Assembly (NCBI GenBank): GCA_030618945.1 | Contig: JAUXCI010000008.1 | Span: 1-20,686 of the forward strand | Length of the DNA: 20,686 nucleotides | Reading direction: 5' to 3' | Origin: Flavobacteriaceae bacterium | Lineage (GTDB): Bacteria > Bacteroidota > Bacteroidia > Flavobacteriales > Flavobacteriaceae | In this document: piece by piece, positions 8,501-16,110 of the stretch | Layout of the letters: each line of letters begins with the position of its first letter | How positions within the stretch are numbered: position 1 is the stretch's first letter | Notes under the pieces: model-generated | What the model was told of the DNA's origin: nothing | Database searches by the model: none | What the model saw: only the letters and a program-made list of their open reading frames with translations | Program-made: the position numbers and the translations under genes

Positions 8501-8995
8501 GGTGGTTTGATTATTACTGGTAATTCTTTTGTGATCATGATGACCATGGTGGGTATCATCTCCCTTGCAGGTATTGTGGTCAACAATGGGGTAGTTCTTC
8601 TTGATTATACCCAGCTCTTGATCGATAGAAAAAAAGCGGAATTGAATCTCGATGAAGATGCATATTTAGATAATGAAAACTTACTAAACAGCATTATTAA
8701 AGCTGGAAAAGCAAGATTAAGGCCAGTCCTGCTTACGGCTATTACCACAATATTAGGTTTAATTCCTTTAGCTATAGGGTTCAATATAAATTTCTATACC
8801 TTGTTTACTGAATTCGATCCTCAGATCTATATTGGAGGAGATAATGTAGTTTTTTGGGGGCCTTTGGCAAAGACTGTCATATATGGCTTGTTCGTAGCTA
8901 CCTTCTTAACCTTAGTGGTTGTACCGATTTTATTTTACCTTATTACAAGGTTCAAAATGTGGTTGCGTAAAAAAATGAAACCTGCATTGGGCTAA
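5516..8995 (+). CDS. RND-family proton-driven efflux pump (AcrB/HAE type)
   Basis: This inner-membrane pump of 1159 residues drives efflux using the proton gradient. It has the two-fold AcrB layout: TM1 about 24-42, porter domain, TM2-6 about 350-500, TM7 about 590-610, second porter region, TM8-12 about 950-1145. In TM4 the motif is GMLVDNGIVVVEN, so Asp415 is kept while the second AcrB aspartate is Asn416. In TM10, GIVVNNGVVLLDY places Asn where AcrB has Lys940. Both variants occur in a common branch of bacterial RND pumps, so the protein is not judged defective. NGPPAGYPINIEI (747-759) is a typical porter motif. It is about 110 residues longer than AcrB, with an extra hydrophobic pair at 517-555 between TM6 and TM7 and a ~25-residue loop before TM12. 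The substrate cannot be told from sequence. It is the last gene of the operon. Confidence 0.95.
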   Translation: MVKQKKVLDKEFGLSSWAINNKTTIYVVILIILFSGLSSYNSMPRESFPEVKETKIYVSTIYPGNTAEDVEKLLTDPIEEKLKTVSNVVEITSTSQEDYSMVIVEFDENISVDAAKQKVKDEIDSETAGEDWPTFNGAKVEPNVFELTLSEEMPILNINISGDYPVEKLKKYAEYLEDEIESLQEIKQVDIRGAQELEVQIAVDIYKMMAAQVSFNDVINAVNNGNITMSAGNLVSSGQRRTIRIIGEIEHPSDLDNFVVKSENNSPIYLKDISNVSFKEKERTTYAREFGNVVVMLDVKKRSGKNMVDAAEKIQTIVEDARINVFPSDLKITITNDQSPKTIGQVDDLVNNIVFGIILVVTVLMFFLGFRNALFVGFAIPMSMLMSLMILDALGYSMNTMVLFGLIMGLGMLVDNGIVVVENVYRLMDEEGMSRKEAAKKGISEIAFPIIISTATTIAAFIPLGLWPGIMGDFMIYLPITLSVVLGSSLIVAIFFNSVLVSQFMSIEDKDMSRKGIFTITGILSLFGILIMVIGGAYKIFGSIMITTAILLWVYRLVLRKMSHYFQDNILTKSEILYEKTLKSALSGWKPYGITIGTVILLLLAFVGFGASVATQRTKIEFFPDNVPNQIIVYIEYPQGTDIEKTNQITHEIESRVYSFLNDDKYIDKEYNFMVESAVAQVGEGAGNPQTDGGSAAEMPHKAKITASMREFKYRKGMDSEALRQKIQEEMVGIYPGVAISVEKEANGPPAGYPINIEIEGEDYAELIHTAEKMKDFINTQSIEGIDELKIDVNRSKPSMYVTIDRQKAGELGVSAGQIGQQLRNSIFGAKAGIYKEDGEDYDIYVRFNEQDKYNKSAIFDQKITFRDPATGKIKEIPVSAVTKRKNNSGFSAIKHKDSKRVVILYSALSPGFTDAGAIVNRIQSEMEGFSGIPNGVKIDFTGQIEEQNKQMAFLVGAFFSGLGLIFLILILQFNSVTKPGIIMLAIFLSLIGVFGGLIITGNSFVIMMTMVGIISLAGIVVNNGVVLLDYTQLLIDRKKAELNLDEDAYLDNENLLNSIIKAGKARLRPVLLTAITTILGLIPLAIGFNINFYTLFTEFDPQIYIGGDNVVFWGPLAKTVIYGLFVATFLTLVVVPILFYLITRFKMWLRKKMKPALG

Positions 8996-9017
8996 TTAGA
9001 AAAATAAAGTGTAAATT

Positions 9018-9048
9018 AAAAAAAACCGAGCCATGCTCGGTTTTTTTT
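9018..9048. terminator. Bidirectional hairpin terminator between the efflux operon and the patatin gene
   Basis: A perfect 7-base stem ACCGAGC/GCTCGGT (9025-9031 with 9035-9041) around loop CAT has an A-run before it and a T-run after it, so it works in both directions. It lies 29 bases after the pump stop and 8 bases beyond the patatin stop at 9050, and would prevent convergent read-through. Confidence 0.9.
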
Positions 9049-9049
9049 G

Positions 9050-11281
9050 TCAGAACCAGAAGCCGACATTTATATACCAAAAATCCTTATTATTATCAGG
9101 GTTCCATGAGTAATGTAATTCAATGGGGCCAATAATGGTATTAACTCCATAACCTGCTCCATAGCCTGATTTGGTGTCTTCAAATATGTGCCCATCATTC
9201 CAAAGGTCGTCATTCAATCTGGCAAAATTTCCGGTGAAGGACAAGAAGTTCTTCTTAAAAATCTCATACCTTATTGTAACTGCCGTTCTTAAAAAAGCCG
9301 ATTCATTCAATTCTCCAAATCCATAACCATAAAAAGGTTTAAAAGTATTGATGTAATTTTCATTATAACCACCTAAATGATAATCGAGAATCTCGTCTTC
9401 ATTATTCCCCAAAGTAACACCGGCCTCTGACAAAAGGTTGAATGTTAATTTATTAAAAAAAGTATAGGCAAATCCCAATCTGCCCGACAATTGAGAAAAA
9501 GTACTGAAATTGCCTTTATAATTACTCGATACGCCGTACAGCAGATACTCAGTATCAAGATAAAATCCCTTTTTAGGGAAGTATTTTGAATCGTATGTGT
9601 CCAGCATCACCTTTCCAAAAGCATTTAGATAATGACTTTTTTCAAAATAAATCCGATTACTATTGTCATCAACTACCTCATTAGTATGTACATTCAAAAA
9701 TTTGTGTTCCAAACCTACTCTAAAAGCCCATCTATCCTTTATGGTTGATTGCAAAAACAATCGGGTTGTAAAATCAATATATTTAATAGGAACATTTAAT
9801 CCTGTACTTATGGTATCCTGACTTTTAACTTCAGGAAGAATATTGAAGGCTATATCAGCCTTAAAGGTATTATATCGGGTATTAACCCCAAAACTCCAAT
9901 TAAACCCATTGTCATAAAAGTAATCTACATTATACCTGATATTATCACCCACTACAAAATCAGCGGAGATAAAATCATTCTTAAAAAACAAATGTTTTGT
10001 AGTAAAATTAACCAATATTCCCGTTTTATAAAGATCATCATAGTGGGCTCCAAACTGTATCAAGGTTCTTTCATCATTCTCTGTGATTTCGAATTCAACT
10101 TTTGTGCCTCCCTCCATTGGGCTAAGCTTGTAAAAGATACTTTCAAAATTATTAGTGGCGGTTAAAACATCAATGCCTCTCATAAAATCTTTATGACTTA
10201 TGATTTCGCCTTCCACAATTCCTAATTTCTTTATACAATATTTATCAGTGAAATTTCTATTTCCTTTGATATCTATTTTAACAATCATCAATTCATCCTT
10301 TTTAGGATAAGATTTGATTGATCTTTTTGTCGCAGGCTGTTGTAGAGATGCAATGCTAACGAGTTGTTCCTTAACTTTTGTCGCAGCAACTTCACCTCTT
10401 TTAACAATTTCTGCTTCATCATCCCATGAAAAAGTAGTGAATTCTTCTAAATCGGGATTTATATAAACGTCAGATAACTTTATCTTGTCATCCCACTGTT
10501 TATACATCTGGAAACCTATTATTTGCGTTAATATCTCGGGTAAAGTTCGCAAATTTTCTATATCTTTTAAACCACCTGAAACGTTTACACCAATAATATA
10601 GTCAACCCCCTTCTCAATCATTTTTTCAACAGGGAAATTATCCACGATACCTCCATCGACCAATACTTTTCCATCAATTTTTACTGGGGTCAATAAACCT
10701 GGAAAAGATCCACTGGCCCTAATGGCCTCGGGTAGGAATCCTTTGTCCAAAATTACCTCTTCACCATTTACCAGGTTAGTAGCAATACAAAAAAATGGAA
10801 TCGGTAGTTGACTAAAATCGTCTATTTCATGAACGTGTTCAGTTAATTGAGAAAAAATATTAAAGGCATTTTGACCTTTGGAAACTGCAGAAGGCAATTC
10901 AATCTTTCTTTTTACCAAAGGCAAAGAAACCGCATATTTACCGTCGTTCTCTTTTTGATAAAAGGATGACACTTCCCTGGGCAAATCATCATTCACTAAA
11001 CCGCCTAGGTCATAAGCTTTTAACACCGAGTCAAGCTCTGTGGCATTATAACCGGAGGCATATAGACCACCAATAATGGCCCCCATACTGGTTCCAGCAA
11101 TATAATCAACTCTGATTCCCGCATCTTCCAACACTTTTAAAACACCAACATGAGCAAAGCCTTTGGCGCCACCACCACTTAAGACCAATCCAACCTTTAC
11201 GTCTTTTTTAACATCCTTTTCTTCCTGGCCCATTAATGAACCGGTCCAAATTAAAAATACGATAAGAAGTATATATCTCAT
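9050..11281 (-). CDS. Patatin-like phospholipase with POTRA and outer-membrane beta-barrel (PlpD-like, type Vd)
   Basis: This 743-residue protein fuses a lipolytic domain to its own outer-membrane translocator. After a signal peptide (MRYILLIVFLIWTGSLMGQ) comes a patatin domain (about 30-240) with the oxyanion motif GGGAKG (36-41), nucleophile elbow GTSMG (Ser65) and catalytic Asp in DGG (Asp209), forming a Ser-Asp dyad. A single POTRA-like segment follows (about 332-400, VKIDIKGNRNFTDKYCIKK). Residues ~405-743 are alternating beta strands of a BamA/TpsB-type barrel, ending in aromatic-rich INVGFWF. Size and order match the PlpD family, known from Pseudomonas and Fusobacterium as phospholipases of the type Vd secretion route. 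Whether the enzyme is released, surface-held or periplasmic here cannot be told. Its ATG overlaps the uvrC stop by 4 bases (ATGA), suggesting co-expression with uvrC. Confidence 0.92.
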   Translation of the reverse strand: MRYILLIVFLIWTGSLMGQEEKDVKKDVKVGLVLSGGGAKGFAHVGVLKVLEDAGIRVDYIAGTSMGAIIGGLYASGYNATELDSVLKAYDLGGLVNDDLPREVSSFYQKENDGKYAVSLPLVKRKIELPSAVSKGQNAFNIFSQLTEHVHEIDDFSQLPIPFFCIATNLVNGEEVILDKGFLPEAIRASGSFPGLLTPVKIDGKVLVDGGIVDNFPVEKMIEKGVDYIIGVNVSGGLKDIENLRTLPEILTQIIGFQMYKQWDDKIKLSDVYINPDLEEFTTFSWDDEAEIVKRGEVAATKVKEQLVSIASLQQPATKRSIKSYPKKDELMIVKIDIKGNRNFTDKYCIKKLGIVEGEIISHKDFMRGIDVLTATNNFESIFYKLSPMEGGTKVEFEITENDERTLIQFGAHYDDLYKTGILVNFTTKHLFFKNDFISADFVVGDNIRYNVDYFYDNGFNWSFGVNTRYNTFKADIAFNILPEVKSQDTISTGLNVPIKYIDFTTRLFLQSTIKDRWAFRVGLEHKFLNVHTNEVVDDNSNRIYFEKSHYLNAFGKVMLDTYDSKYFPKKGFYLDTEYLLYGVSSNYKGNFSTFSQLSGRLGFAYTFFNKLTFNLLSEAGVTLGNNEDEILDYHLGGYNENYINTFKPFYGYGFGELNESAFLRTAVTIRYEIFKKNFLSFTGNFARLNDDLWNDGHIFEDTKSGYGAGYGVNTIIGPIELHYSWNPDNNKDFWYINVGFWF

Positions 11282-13125
11282 GTAGATGGTTTTGGGGGAT
11301 AGGCAATATTGAACTGATCACAAACTTTACACGCCTTGTCTCTTCCTATTAGTTGCTCTATTTCATCAAACGTTGCATTTTTTAACCTTTTTATTGATCT
11401 AAATTTTTTCAACAAGGCCAAAATAGTTTTTTCACCAATTCCATTAATCATTGAGAGTTCCGTTTGTATGGCGCCTTTGCTTCTTTTATTTCTATGGTGT
11501 TTGATTCCAAATCTATGGGCTTCATTTCTAAGTTGCTGAATAATTTTTAGAGACTCTGATTTTTTATCGAGATACATAGGAATAGGGTCGCCGGGATAAT
11601 AAACTTCCTCAAGCCTTTTGGCGATTCCTATAATTGCGATTTTCCCTCTTAAGCCCAATACATCCAAACTTTTCAAAGCAGAAGATAATTGGCCTTTACC
11701 ACCATCGACAATAACCAATTGTGGTAACTCTCTTTCTTCGTCCAATAATCGTTTGTACCTCCTGTGAACCACCTCTTCCATGGAAGAATAATCATCTGGT
11801 CCAACCACTGTCTTAATATTGAAATGTCGATATTCTTTTTTATCAGGCTTCCCATTTTTAAAAACCACGCAAGCTGCAACTGGATTAGATCCTTGAATAT
11901 TCGAGTTATCAAAACATTCTATATGTCTTGGTTCTTCGTTCAGTCTTAAATCCTTTTGCATCTGGGCCATAATTCTTTTAGTATGCCTGTCGGGATCTAC
12001 GATTTGAATTTGTTTAAACCTATCCTGCCTAAAATATTTAGCATTTCTCAGAGAGAGCTCCACAATTCTCTTTTTATCTCCTAATTTTGGTACAGTTACC
12101 TTTAACAATTCTCCTATCTCAACATTAAATGGTGTATATATTTCGGGTGAACTGGAATGGAACCTTTCCCTTATTTCGATAATTGCCAATTCCAATAAAA
12201 ATTTGTCGTCCTCGTCAAGTTTTTTTTTGATTTCAACTGTGTGGGATTGGATAATCGCTCCATTGGTAATTTTAAGAAAATTAACATAGGCAAATGATTC
12301 ATCGGAAACAATACTAAAAACGTCCACGTTCGAAATAGAAGGGTTTATTACAGTAGATCTTGCCTGGTAATTCGATAACAACTGTATCTTTTCTTTTACT
12401 TTATGAGCCTCTTCAAACTCCGATCTCCCTGCAAAGTCATACATCAAGGCTTCAAAACTTTTTAAGGAAGACTTAAAATGTCCTTTTAAGATATTTCTAA
12501 TCTCCTTAATTTCTATTTCATACGCCTCCGCTGACTGAAGCGCTTCACAAGCACCTTTACAATTCTTAATATGATACTCCAGGCAAACTTTATACTTTTT
12601 ATTTTTAATGTTTTCTTCGTTCAAATTATAAGAACATGTACGTAAAGGGTATAATTCTTTGATAAGAGAAAGTAAGGTCCTCGCAGTTTTTACTGCAGTA
12701 TAAGGTCCAAAATACTCTGATCCGTCTTTCCAGACGTTTCGTGTCAAAAAAACTCTTGGAAAGGGTTCCTTTTTGATGCATATCCAAGGATATGTTTTAT
12801 CATCTTTTAAAAGTACGTTGTATTTAGGCTGGTATTTTTTTATCAGATTATTCTCTAACAACAGCGCATCAGTTTCGGTTTCTACAACTATGTGCTTGAT
12901 ACTAGCAATCTTTCCAACCAAAACCCGAGTCTTGCCATTCTCATGGTTTTTATTAAAATAAGATGAAACTCTTTTTTTTAAATTTTTTGCCTTGCCTATA
13001 TATAATATTTTGTCTGCCCGGTCATAGTATTGATATACTCCGGGGGTATTAGGAAGTGATTTTATTTGAACTTCTAATTTCAAATACTGATGATTGAATT
13101 GATTATCTATATGGCAAAAAACCAT
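11278..13125 (-). CDS. uvrC: UvrABC excinuclease subunit C
   Basis: UvrC makes both incisions around DNA lesions in nucleotide excision repair, recruited by UvrB. The domains of this 615-residue protein are in order. The GIY-YIG nuclease (about 24-105) has GVYQYY, LYIGKAKN, Arg52 and Glu91. A cysteine cluster at 164, 181, 189 and 193 (C-x16-C-x7-C-x3-C) matches the iron-sulphur cysteines reported for UvrC. The UVR motif (about 236-250, EFEEAHKVKEKIQLL) binds UvrB. The RNase-H-like nuclease contains Asp406 (FDNSN), Asp474 (VDGGKG) and His537. Tandem helix-hairpin-helix motifs (about 556-605) complete it. The length is normal. The start is uncertain: the ATG at 13125 adds about 15 residues before the usual family beginning (LEVQIKSLPNTPGVYQYYD), and a TTG at 13080 is an alternative. 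It overlaps the patatin gene downstream. Confidence 0.97.
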   Translation of the reverse strand: MVFCHIDNQFNHQYLKLEVQIKSLPNTPGVYQYYDRADKILYIGKAKNLKKRVSSYFNKNHENGKTRVLVGKIASIKHIVVETETDALLLENNLIKKYQPKYNVLLKDDKTYPWICIKKEPFPRVFLTRNVWKDGSEYFGPYTAVKTARTLLSLIKELYPLRTCSYNLNEENIKNKKYKVCLEYHIKNCKGACEALQSAEAYEIEIKEIRNILKGHFKSSLKSFEALMYDFAGRSEFEEAHKVKEKIQLLSNYQARSTVINPSISNVDVFSIVSDESFAYVNFLKITNGAIIQSHTVEIKKKLDEDDKFLLELAIIEIRERFHSSSPEIYTPFNVEIGELLKVTVPKLGDKKRIVELSLRNAKYFRQDRFKQIQIVDPDRHTKRIMAQMQKDLRLNEEPRHIECFDNSNIQGSNPVAACVVFKNGKPDKKEYRHFNIKTVVGPDDYSSMEEVVHRRYKRLLDEERELPQLVIVDGGKGQLSSALKSLDVLGLRGKIAIIGIAKRLEEVYYPGDPIPMYLDKKSESLKIIQQLRNEAHRFGIKHHRNKRSKGAIQTELSMINGIGEKTILALLKKFRSIKRLKNATFDEIEQLIGRDKACKVCDQFNIAYPPKPST

Positions 13126-13417
13126 TTTATTAAGCCCTGATTTTAACTAGTTTCTTACGTTTTCGAACAACCTATGATAAAAAGATCAAAGATTAATTTC
13201 TAAATCAATATGGAAATGATTAAAATCTTTGATTTATGTCAGCGCCGAAGGCTATTAAAAATACAATTAAACAAATTAAAATTAATTCTTTGCCATTATG
13301 ATAAAAGTACCGAATTGATTTAGGCGCCTCCGTTTCACATAGCATTGTATAACCATTATTCGTACTTTTACACCTGAGAATTATTAGCATAAAAATACGT
13401 TTTTAATATACAAGGAA
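13126..13417. other. Divergent intergenic region with nested inverted repeats (uvrC / decarboxylase)
   Basis: These 292 AT-rich bases hold no credible gene. Three structures stand out. A perfect 10-base inverted repeat ATCAAAGATT/AATCTTTGAT (13185-13194 with 13224-13233) extends inward through ATTTC/GAAAT with a small bulge. A 9-base inverted repeat TAAAAGTAC/GTACTTTTA (13302-13310 with 13362-13370) has 51 bases between arms. A direct repeat CCATTAT lies at 13293 and 13353, 60 bases apart. The right arm of the second repeat contains TACTTTTA (13363-13370), an imperfect -7 element about 48 bases before the decarboxylase ATG, with TTG at 13345 at slightly short spacing. I see no clear uvrC promoter. 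Confidence 0.5.
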
Positions 13418-14650
13418 ATGAAATATTGGAAAAAACTTCCTCACCGTAGTCTTCAAACAAGAATCGAAATGGCGCTCAAAGAAAACGTTGACTTTGAGAA
13501 TGACATTTCTCTTGGCTATCCGGCTTCGAAGCTTGATAATAAAGTCTTTTACAGTGATGCTTCGTTTTTAAAAGACGCGCCAACTTTAAAGACTTACGTA
13601 GCCAATCCTAATCATATAGGTTGCCATACTTTTGGCGATTCTGAGAGTGCATTTAAAGGTACTCAGGAAATTGAAAGGGAGGTCCTAAGAGTAATGGCTG
13701 TGGATTTTTTCAAAATGGAAGATGAACAGTTCGACGGTTATATTGCCCCCGGCGGTACCGAAGCCAACATCCAGGCCTTGTGGGTTTTTAGAAATTATTT
13801 TACCAACCACTTTAATGCCAAAGCCAGTGAAATTGTTATTTTGGCCTCAGAAGACACACATTATTCGATTCCTAAAGGTTCCAACCTTTTAAATATTGAC
13901 CTGATGAGCGCCCCGGTGCAATTTGAAAGCAGAGAAATAGATGCAGTTGCCCTTGAGAGTATTGTAAAGAAGGCAATCGCAGATGGTAAAAAATATTTTA
14001 TTGTTATTGCAAATATGGCAACTACCATGTTCGGTTCTGTGGACGATCCTGATGTATACACAAATCTCCTTGACTCATTGGGTGTTCAGTACAAATTACA
14101 CATAGATGGTGCTTATGGTGGTTTTGTTTACCCTTTCAGCAATTTGAAATCATCAATCAACTTCTCCAATCCAAAAATCTCTTCGATAACTATTGATGCT
14201 CATAAAATGCTTCAGGCACCTTATGGTACAGGAGTTTATCTCAGTAGAAAAGGTCTCATTGAAAATGTGATAACAAAAGAAGCTGAATATGTGGAAGGTA
14301 TGGATCTCACACTTTGTGGTAGCCGGTCAGGTGCTAATGCTATTGCCGTTTATATGATTCTATTTACCTACGGTCCTTATGGCTGGTACGAGAAAATCAG
14401 CGTGCTTTTGATGAGAACCAATTGGTTTTGTAAGCAATTGGATCAACTTAGTATCCCATATTTCAGGAATGAATACATGAATATCGTGACGCTGTATTCA
14501 TCTCATGTTCCCCATGAGATTGCGGTAAAATTTGATCTGGTTCCAGAACAGCATAATGATAAAAACAAATGGTATAAGGTCGTGATTATGGACCATGTTG
14601 AGATAGACAGTCTTTTACAACTTATTAACGCCTTAAAAGAACTCGATTGA
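13418..14650 (+). CDS. PLP-dependent group II amino-acid decarboxylase, substrate unassigned
   Basis: This 410-residue fold-type I PLP enzyme belongs to the family of glutamate, aromatic amino-acid and archaeal tyrosine/aspartate decarboxylases. Landmarks: GGTEAN (112-117), which holds the cofactor phosphate; His148 in DTHYS, expected to stack on the PLP ring; Asp230 in HIDGAYGG, contacting the pyridine nitrogen; and Lys263 in TIDAHKMLQAPYG, the Schiff-base lysine. At about 410 residues it is shorter than glutamate or DOPA decarboxylases (460 or more) and nearer the archaeal MfnA size. NPNHIGCHTFGDSES (63-77) probably contributes to the active site. The substrate (aspartate, glutamate, aromatic or histidine) cannot be assigned by eye. 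An AAGGA lies 4 bases before the ATG, an unusual Shine-Dalgarno match here. It is monocistronic; its stop is 2 bases from the convergent lspA stop, with no terminator between. Confidence 0.88.
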   Translation: MKYWKKLPHRSLQTRIEMALKENVDFENDISLGYPASKLDNKVFYSDASFLKDAPTLKTYVANPNHIGCHTFGDSESAFKGTQEIEREVLRVMAVDFFKMEDEQFDGYIAPGGTEANIQALWVFRNYFTNHFNAKASEIVILASEDTHYSIPKGSNLLNIDLMSAPVQFESREIDAVALESIVKKAIADGKKYFIVIANMATTMFGSVDDPDVYTNLLDSLGVQYKLHIDGAYGGFVYPFSNLKSSINFSNPKISSITIDAHKMLQAPYGTGVYLSRKGLIENVITKEAEYVEGMDLTLCGSRSGANAIAVYMILFTYGPYGWYEKISVLLMRTNWFCKQLDQLSIPYFRNEYMNIVTLYSSHVPHEIAVKFDLVPEQHNDKNKWYKVVIMDHVEIDSLLQLINALKELD

Positions 14651-14652
14651 TT

Positions 14653-15354
14653 TTAGAAAGATGCCATTTCTTCTTCGATACGTTCCGATATGGATTCTTC
14701 TTTTTTCGGAAATATTTGCTTGTTGAAAACGATTAATAAACCAACTCCTGAACTTATTGCCGTATCTGCTACATTAAAAACCGGATCAAAAAAAGTAAAA
14801 TTTCTACTTTCAAATAAAGAAAAATGATTTCCTCCAACAAATGGAATCCATTGTGGAAAATCAAAACTTATACTGGGTACCCAATCAGGAAGTACCGTAT
14901 CAACCAATGGAAAATATAGCATATCCACTACTTTTCCGTGAAACAATGAATTGTATCCCCCTTCTTGGGGAAGGAAACTAGCCAGTTTATGATAACTGTC
15001 AGAAAAAAATATTCCATAAAAAACCGAATCAATAATATTTCCCATGGCTCCTGCAAAAATCAAAGATATTGCGGTAATCAGTAAATAATGTGCTTTATTC
15101 TTAATCGCATCATAAAGCCAGTATCCGATACCTGCAATCGCAGCTAGACGGAACAAAGTCAAAAACAATTTCCCCGATTCTCCACCAAACTCTTTACCCC
15201 AGGCCATTCCATTATTCTCCAAAAAATGAATTCTGAACCAATCCAGTCCAAGTACCTTGATCTCTTCGCTTAAAACAAAATGAGTTTTTATATAGATCTT
15301 TGAAACCTGGTCTATTAGCAGTATAATGATGATGATAAAAAGTGCTCTCTTCAC
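14653..15354 (-). CDS. lspA: Lipoprotein signal peptidase (signal peptidase II), enlarged form
   Basis: LspA is the inner-membrane aspartyl protease that removes signal peptides from prolipoproteins. Motifs of the family are present: LLIDQVSK (Asp15) in TM1, ENNGMAWG (46-53), GNIIDS (Asp109), GKVVDM (Asp144) and FNVADTAIS (Asp197); the last two correspond to the catalytic dyad. Four hydrophobic segments are visible (about 3-20, 63-80, 90-112, 198-211). At 233 residues it is well above the ~165 of E. coli LspA. The excess lies in two insertions, between Asp109 and Asp144 and between Asp144 and Asp197, the latter rich in Trp, Phe and Pro. The start is a GTG at 15354; the only nearby in-frame ATG is followed directly by a stop. 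It is the last gene of the ileS cluster. Confidence 0.93.
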   Translation of the reverse strand: MKRALFIIIIILLIDQVSKIYIKTHFVLSEEIKVLGLDWFRIHFLENNGMAWGKEFGGESGKLFLTLFRLAAIAGIGYWLYDAIKNKAHYLLITAISLIFAGAMGNIIDSVFYGIFFSDSYHKLASFLPQEGGYNSLFHGKVVDMLYFPLVDTVLPDWVPSISFDFPQWIPFVGGNHFSLFESRNFTFFDPVFNVADTAISSGVGLLIVFNKQIFPKKEESISERIEEEMASF

Positions 15355-15373
15355 GAATTACATTTCTTTATAA

Positions 15374-15415
15374 TAGTATTATCGAACTACCAATTAAGGC
15401 GCTACAATAATACTA
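15374..15415. repeat. Inverted repeat between the DUF4097-like gene and lspA
   Basis: TAGTATTAT (15374-15382) and ATAATACTA (15407-15415) form a perfect 9-base inverted repeat with a 24-base loop, in the 65-base gap before lspA. The stem is AT-rich and no U-tract follows, so it is not a typical terminator. It could be an RNA-processing, attenuation or protein-binding site; its role is unknown. Confidence 0.5.
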
Positions 15416-15419
15416 AAAA

Positions 15420-16061
15420 TTAGTCTTTTGACACATTTAAATAAATGTTGGCCATAATTGTTCGGATCATTAATGATTTACTACCATTACCTACTGTATC
15501 CATAAGGTGTTTCTTGTTTTCTGATAATCCTTCTAAAGGTGGGGCGGTGATCAACGAACCCAAATTAGTCTTGGCATCAATAGACGTGTTCTCAATGTTT
15601 TGGGCATAAATACTGCCTGAACTCAGCCTTATATTGACTGTATTAGACATGTGATTTAGCTTTATGATTCCGTCCTCAGCAATCAAATTTAATTCCCCTT
15701 TAAAATCTTCTGCGAAGAAATTTCCTTCAATAAATGAGATATACAGCTTCTTTCCTTCCGGAATAAAAACTTGATAAGAGGTGAAATTGGGTTCAATACT
15801 GCACACTTTATCCACGCTATAGGCTTCCTCATCAGAAACTTGGTCATTTTCCTCCAAATAAACCACTCCGTTTAATTCCTTCAGATTAAAATCAGGAAAA
15901 TAGGTGCGACCTTCCCCTAAAACCGAAAACTCCGCATCGGCTTTTGCGTTGAAAAGTTCAATTTGATCAATTACATCAAATTCCAAGATAACTTGATCTG
16001 CCCTAGAGCTAATCGATTTTTCAATAAGCTTCTGCCCAAAAGAATTCACAGAAAACAACAC
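15420..16061 (-). CDS. Exported DUF4097-like beta-rich protein of unknown function
   Basis: At least 213 residues can be read from a GTG at 16061. The mature part is rich in short alternating strands with repeated patterns such as GELNLIAEDGIIKLNH and VNIRLSSGSIYAQNIEN. This resembles the right-handed beta-solenoid of DUF4097-type putative adhesins, proteins often linked to envelope sensing. The GTG start would leave a truncated signal peptide (MLFSVNSFGQ). The frame is open upstream to 16133, and the codons before the GTG read RIIGSCFWIL, completing a convincing Sec signal, but contain no ATG, GTG or TTG. The true start is therefore probably an ATT at 16109 or 16115, near or overlapping the dksA-like stop, or the sequence has an error here. 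It lies between the dksA-like gene and lspA in the same direction. Confidence 0.75.
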   Translation of the reverse strand: MLFSVNSFGQKLIEKSISSRADQVILEFDVIDQIELFNAKADAEFSVLGEGRTYFPDFNLKELNGVVYLEENDQVSDEEAYSVDKVCSIEPNFTSYQVFIPEGKKLYISFIEGNFFAEDFKGELNLIAEDGIIKLNHMSNTVNIRLSSGSIYAQNIENTSIDAKTNLGSLITAPPLEGLSENKKHLMDTVGNGSKSLMIRTIMANIYLNVSKD

Positions 16062-16110
16062 AAGGATCCAAAAGCATGAACCAATAATGCGGTTGTATCT
16101 GTCAACAATT

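Noticed and set aside
5516..8995. Inactive RND pump because Asn replaces the second TM4 aspartate and the TM10 lysine
   Set aside because: The same VDN and VNN patterns occur in a large branch of RND exporters, so they are a family variant rather than damage.
15374..15415. Rho-independent terminator before lspA
   Set aside because: The stem is AT-rich, the loop is 24 bases and no U-run follows, so it was kept only as an unexplained inverted repeat.
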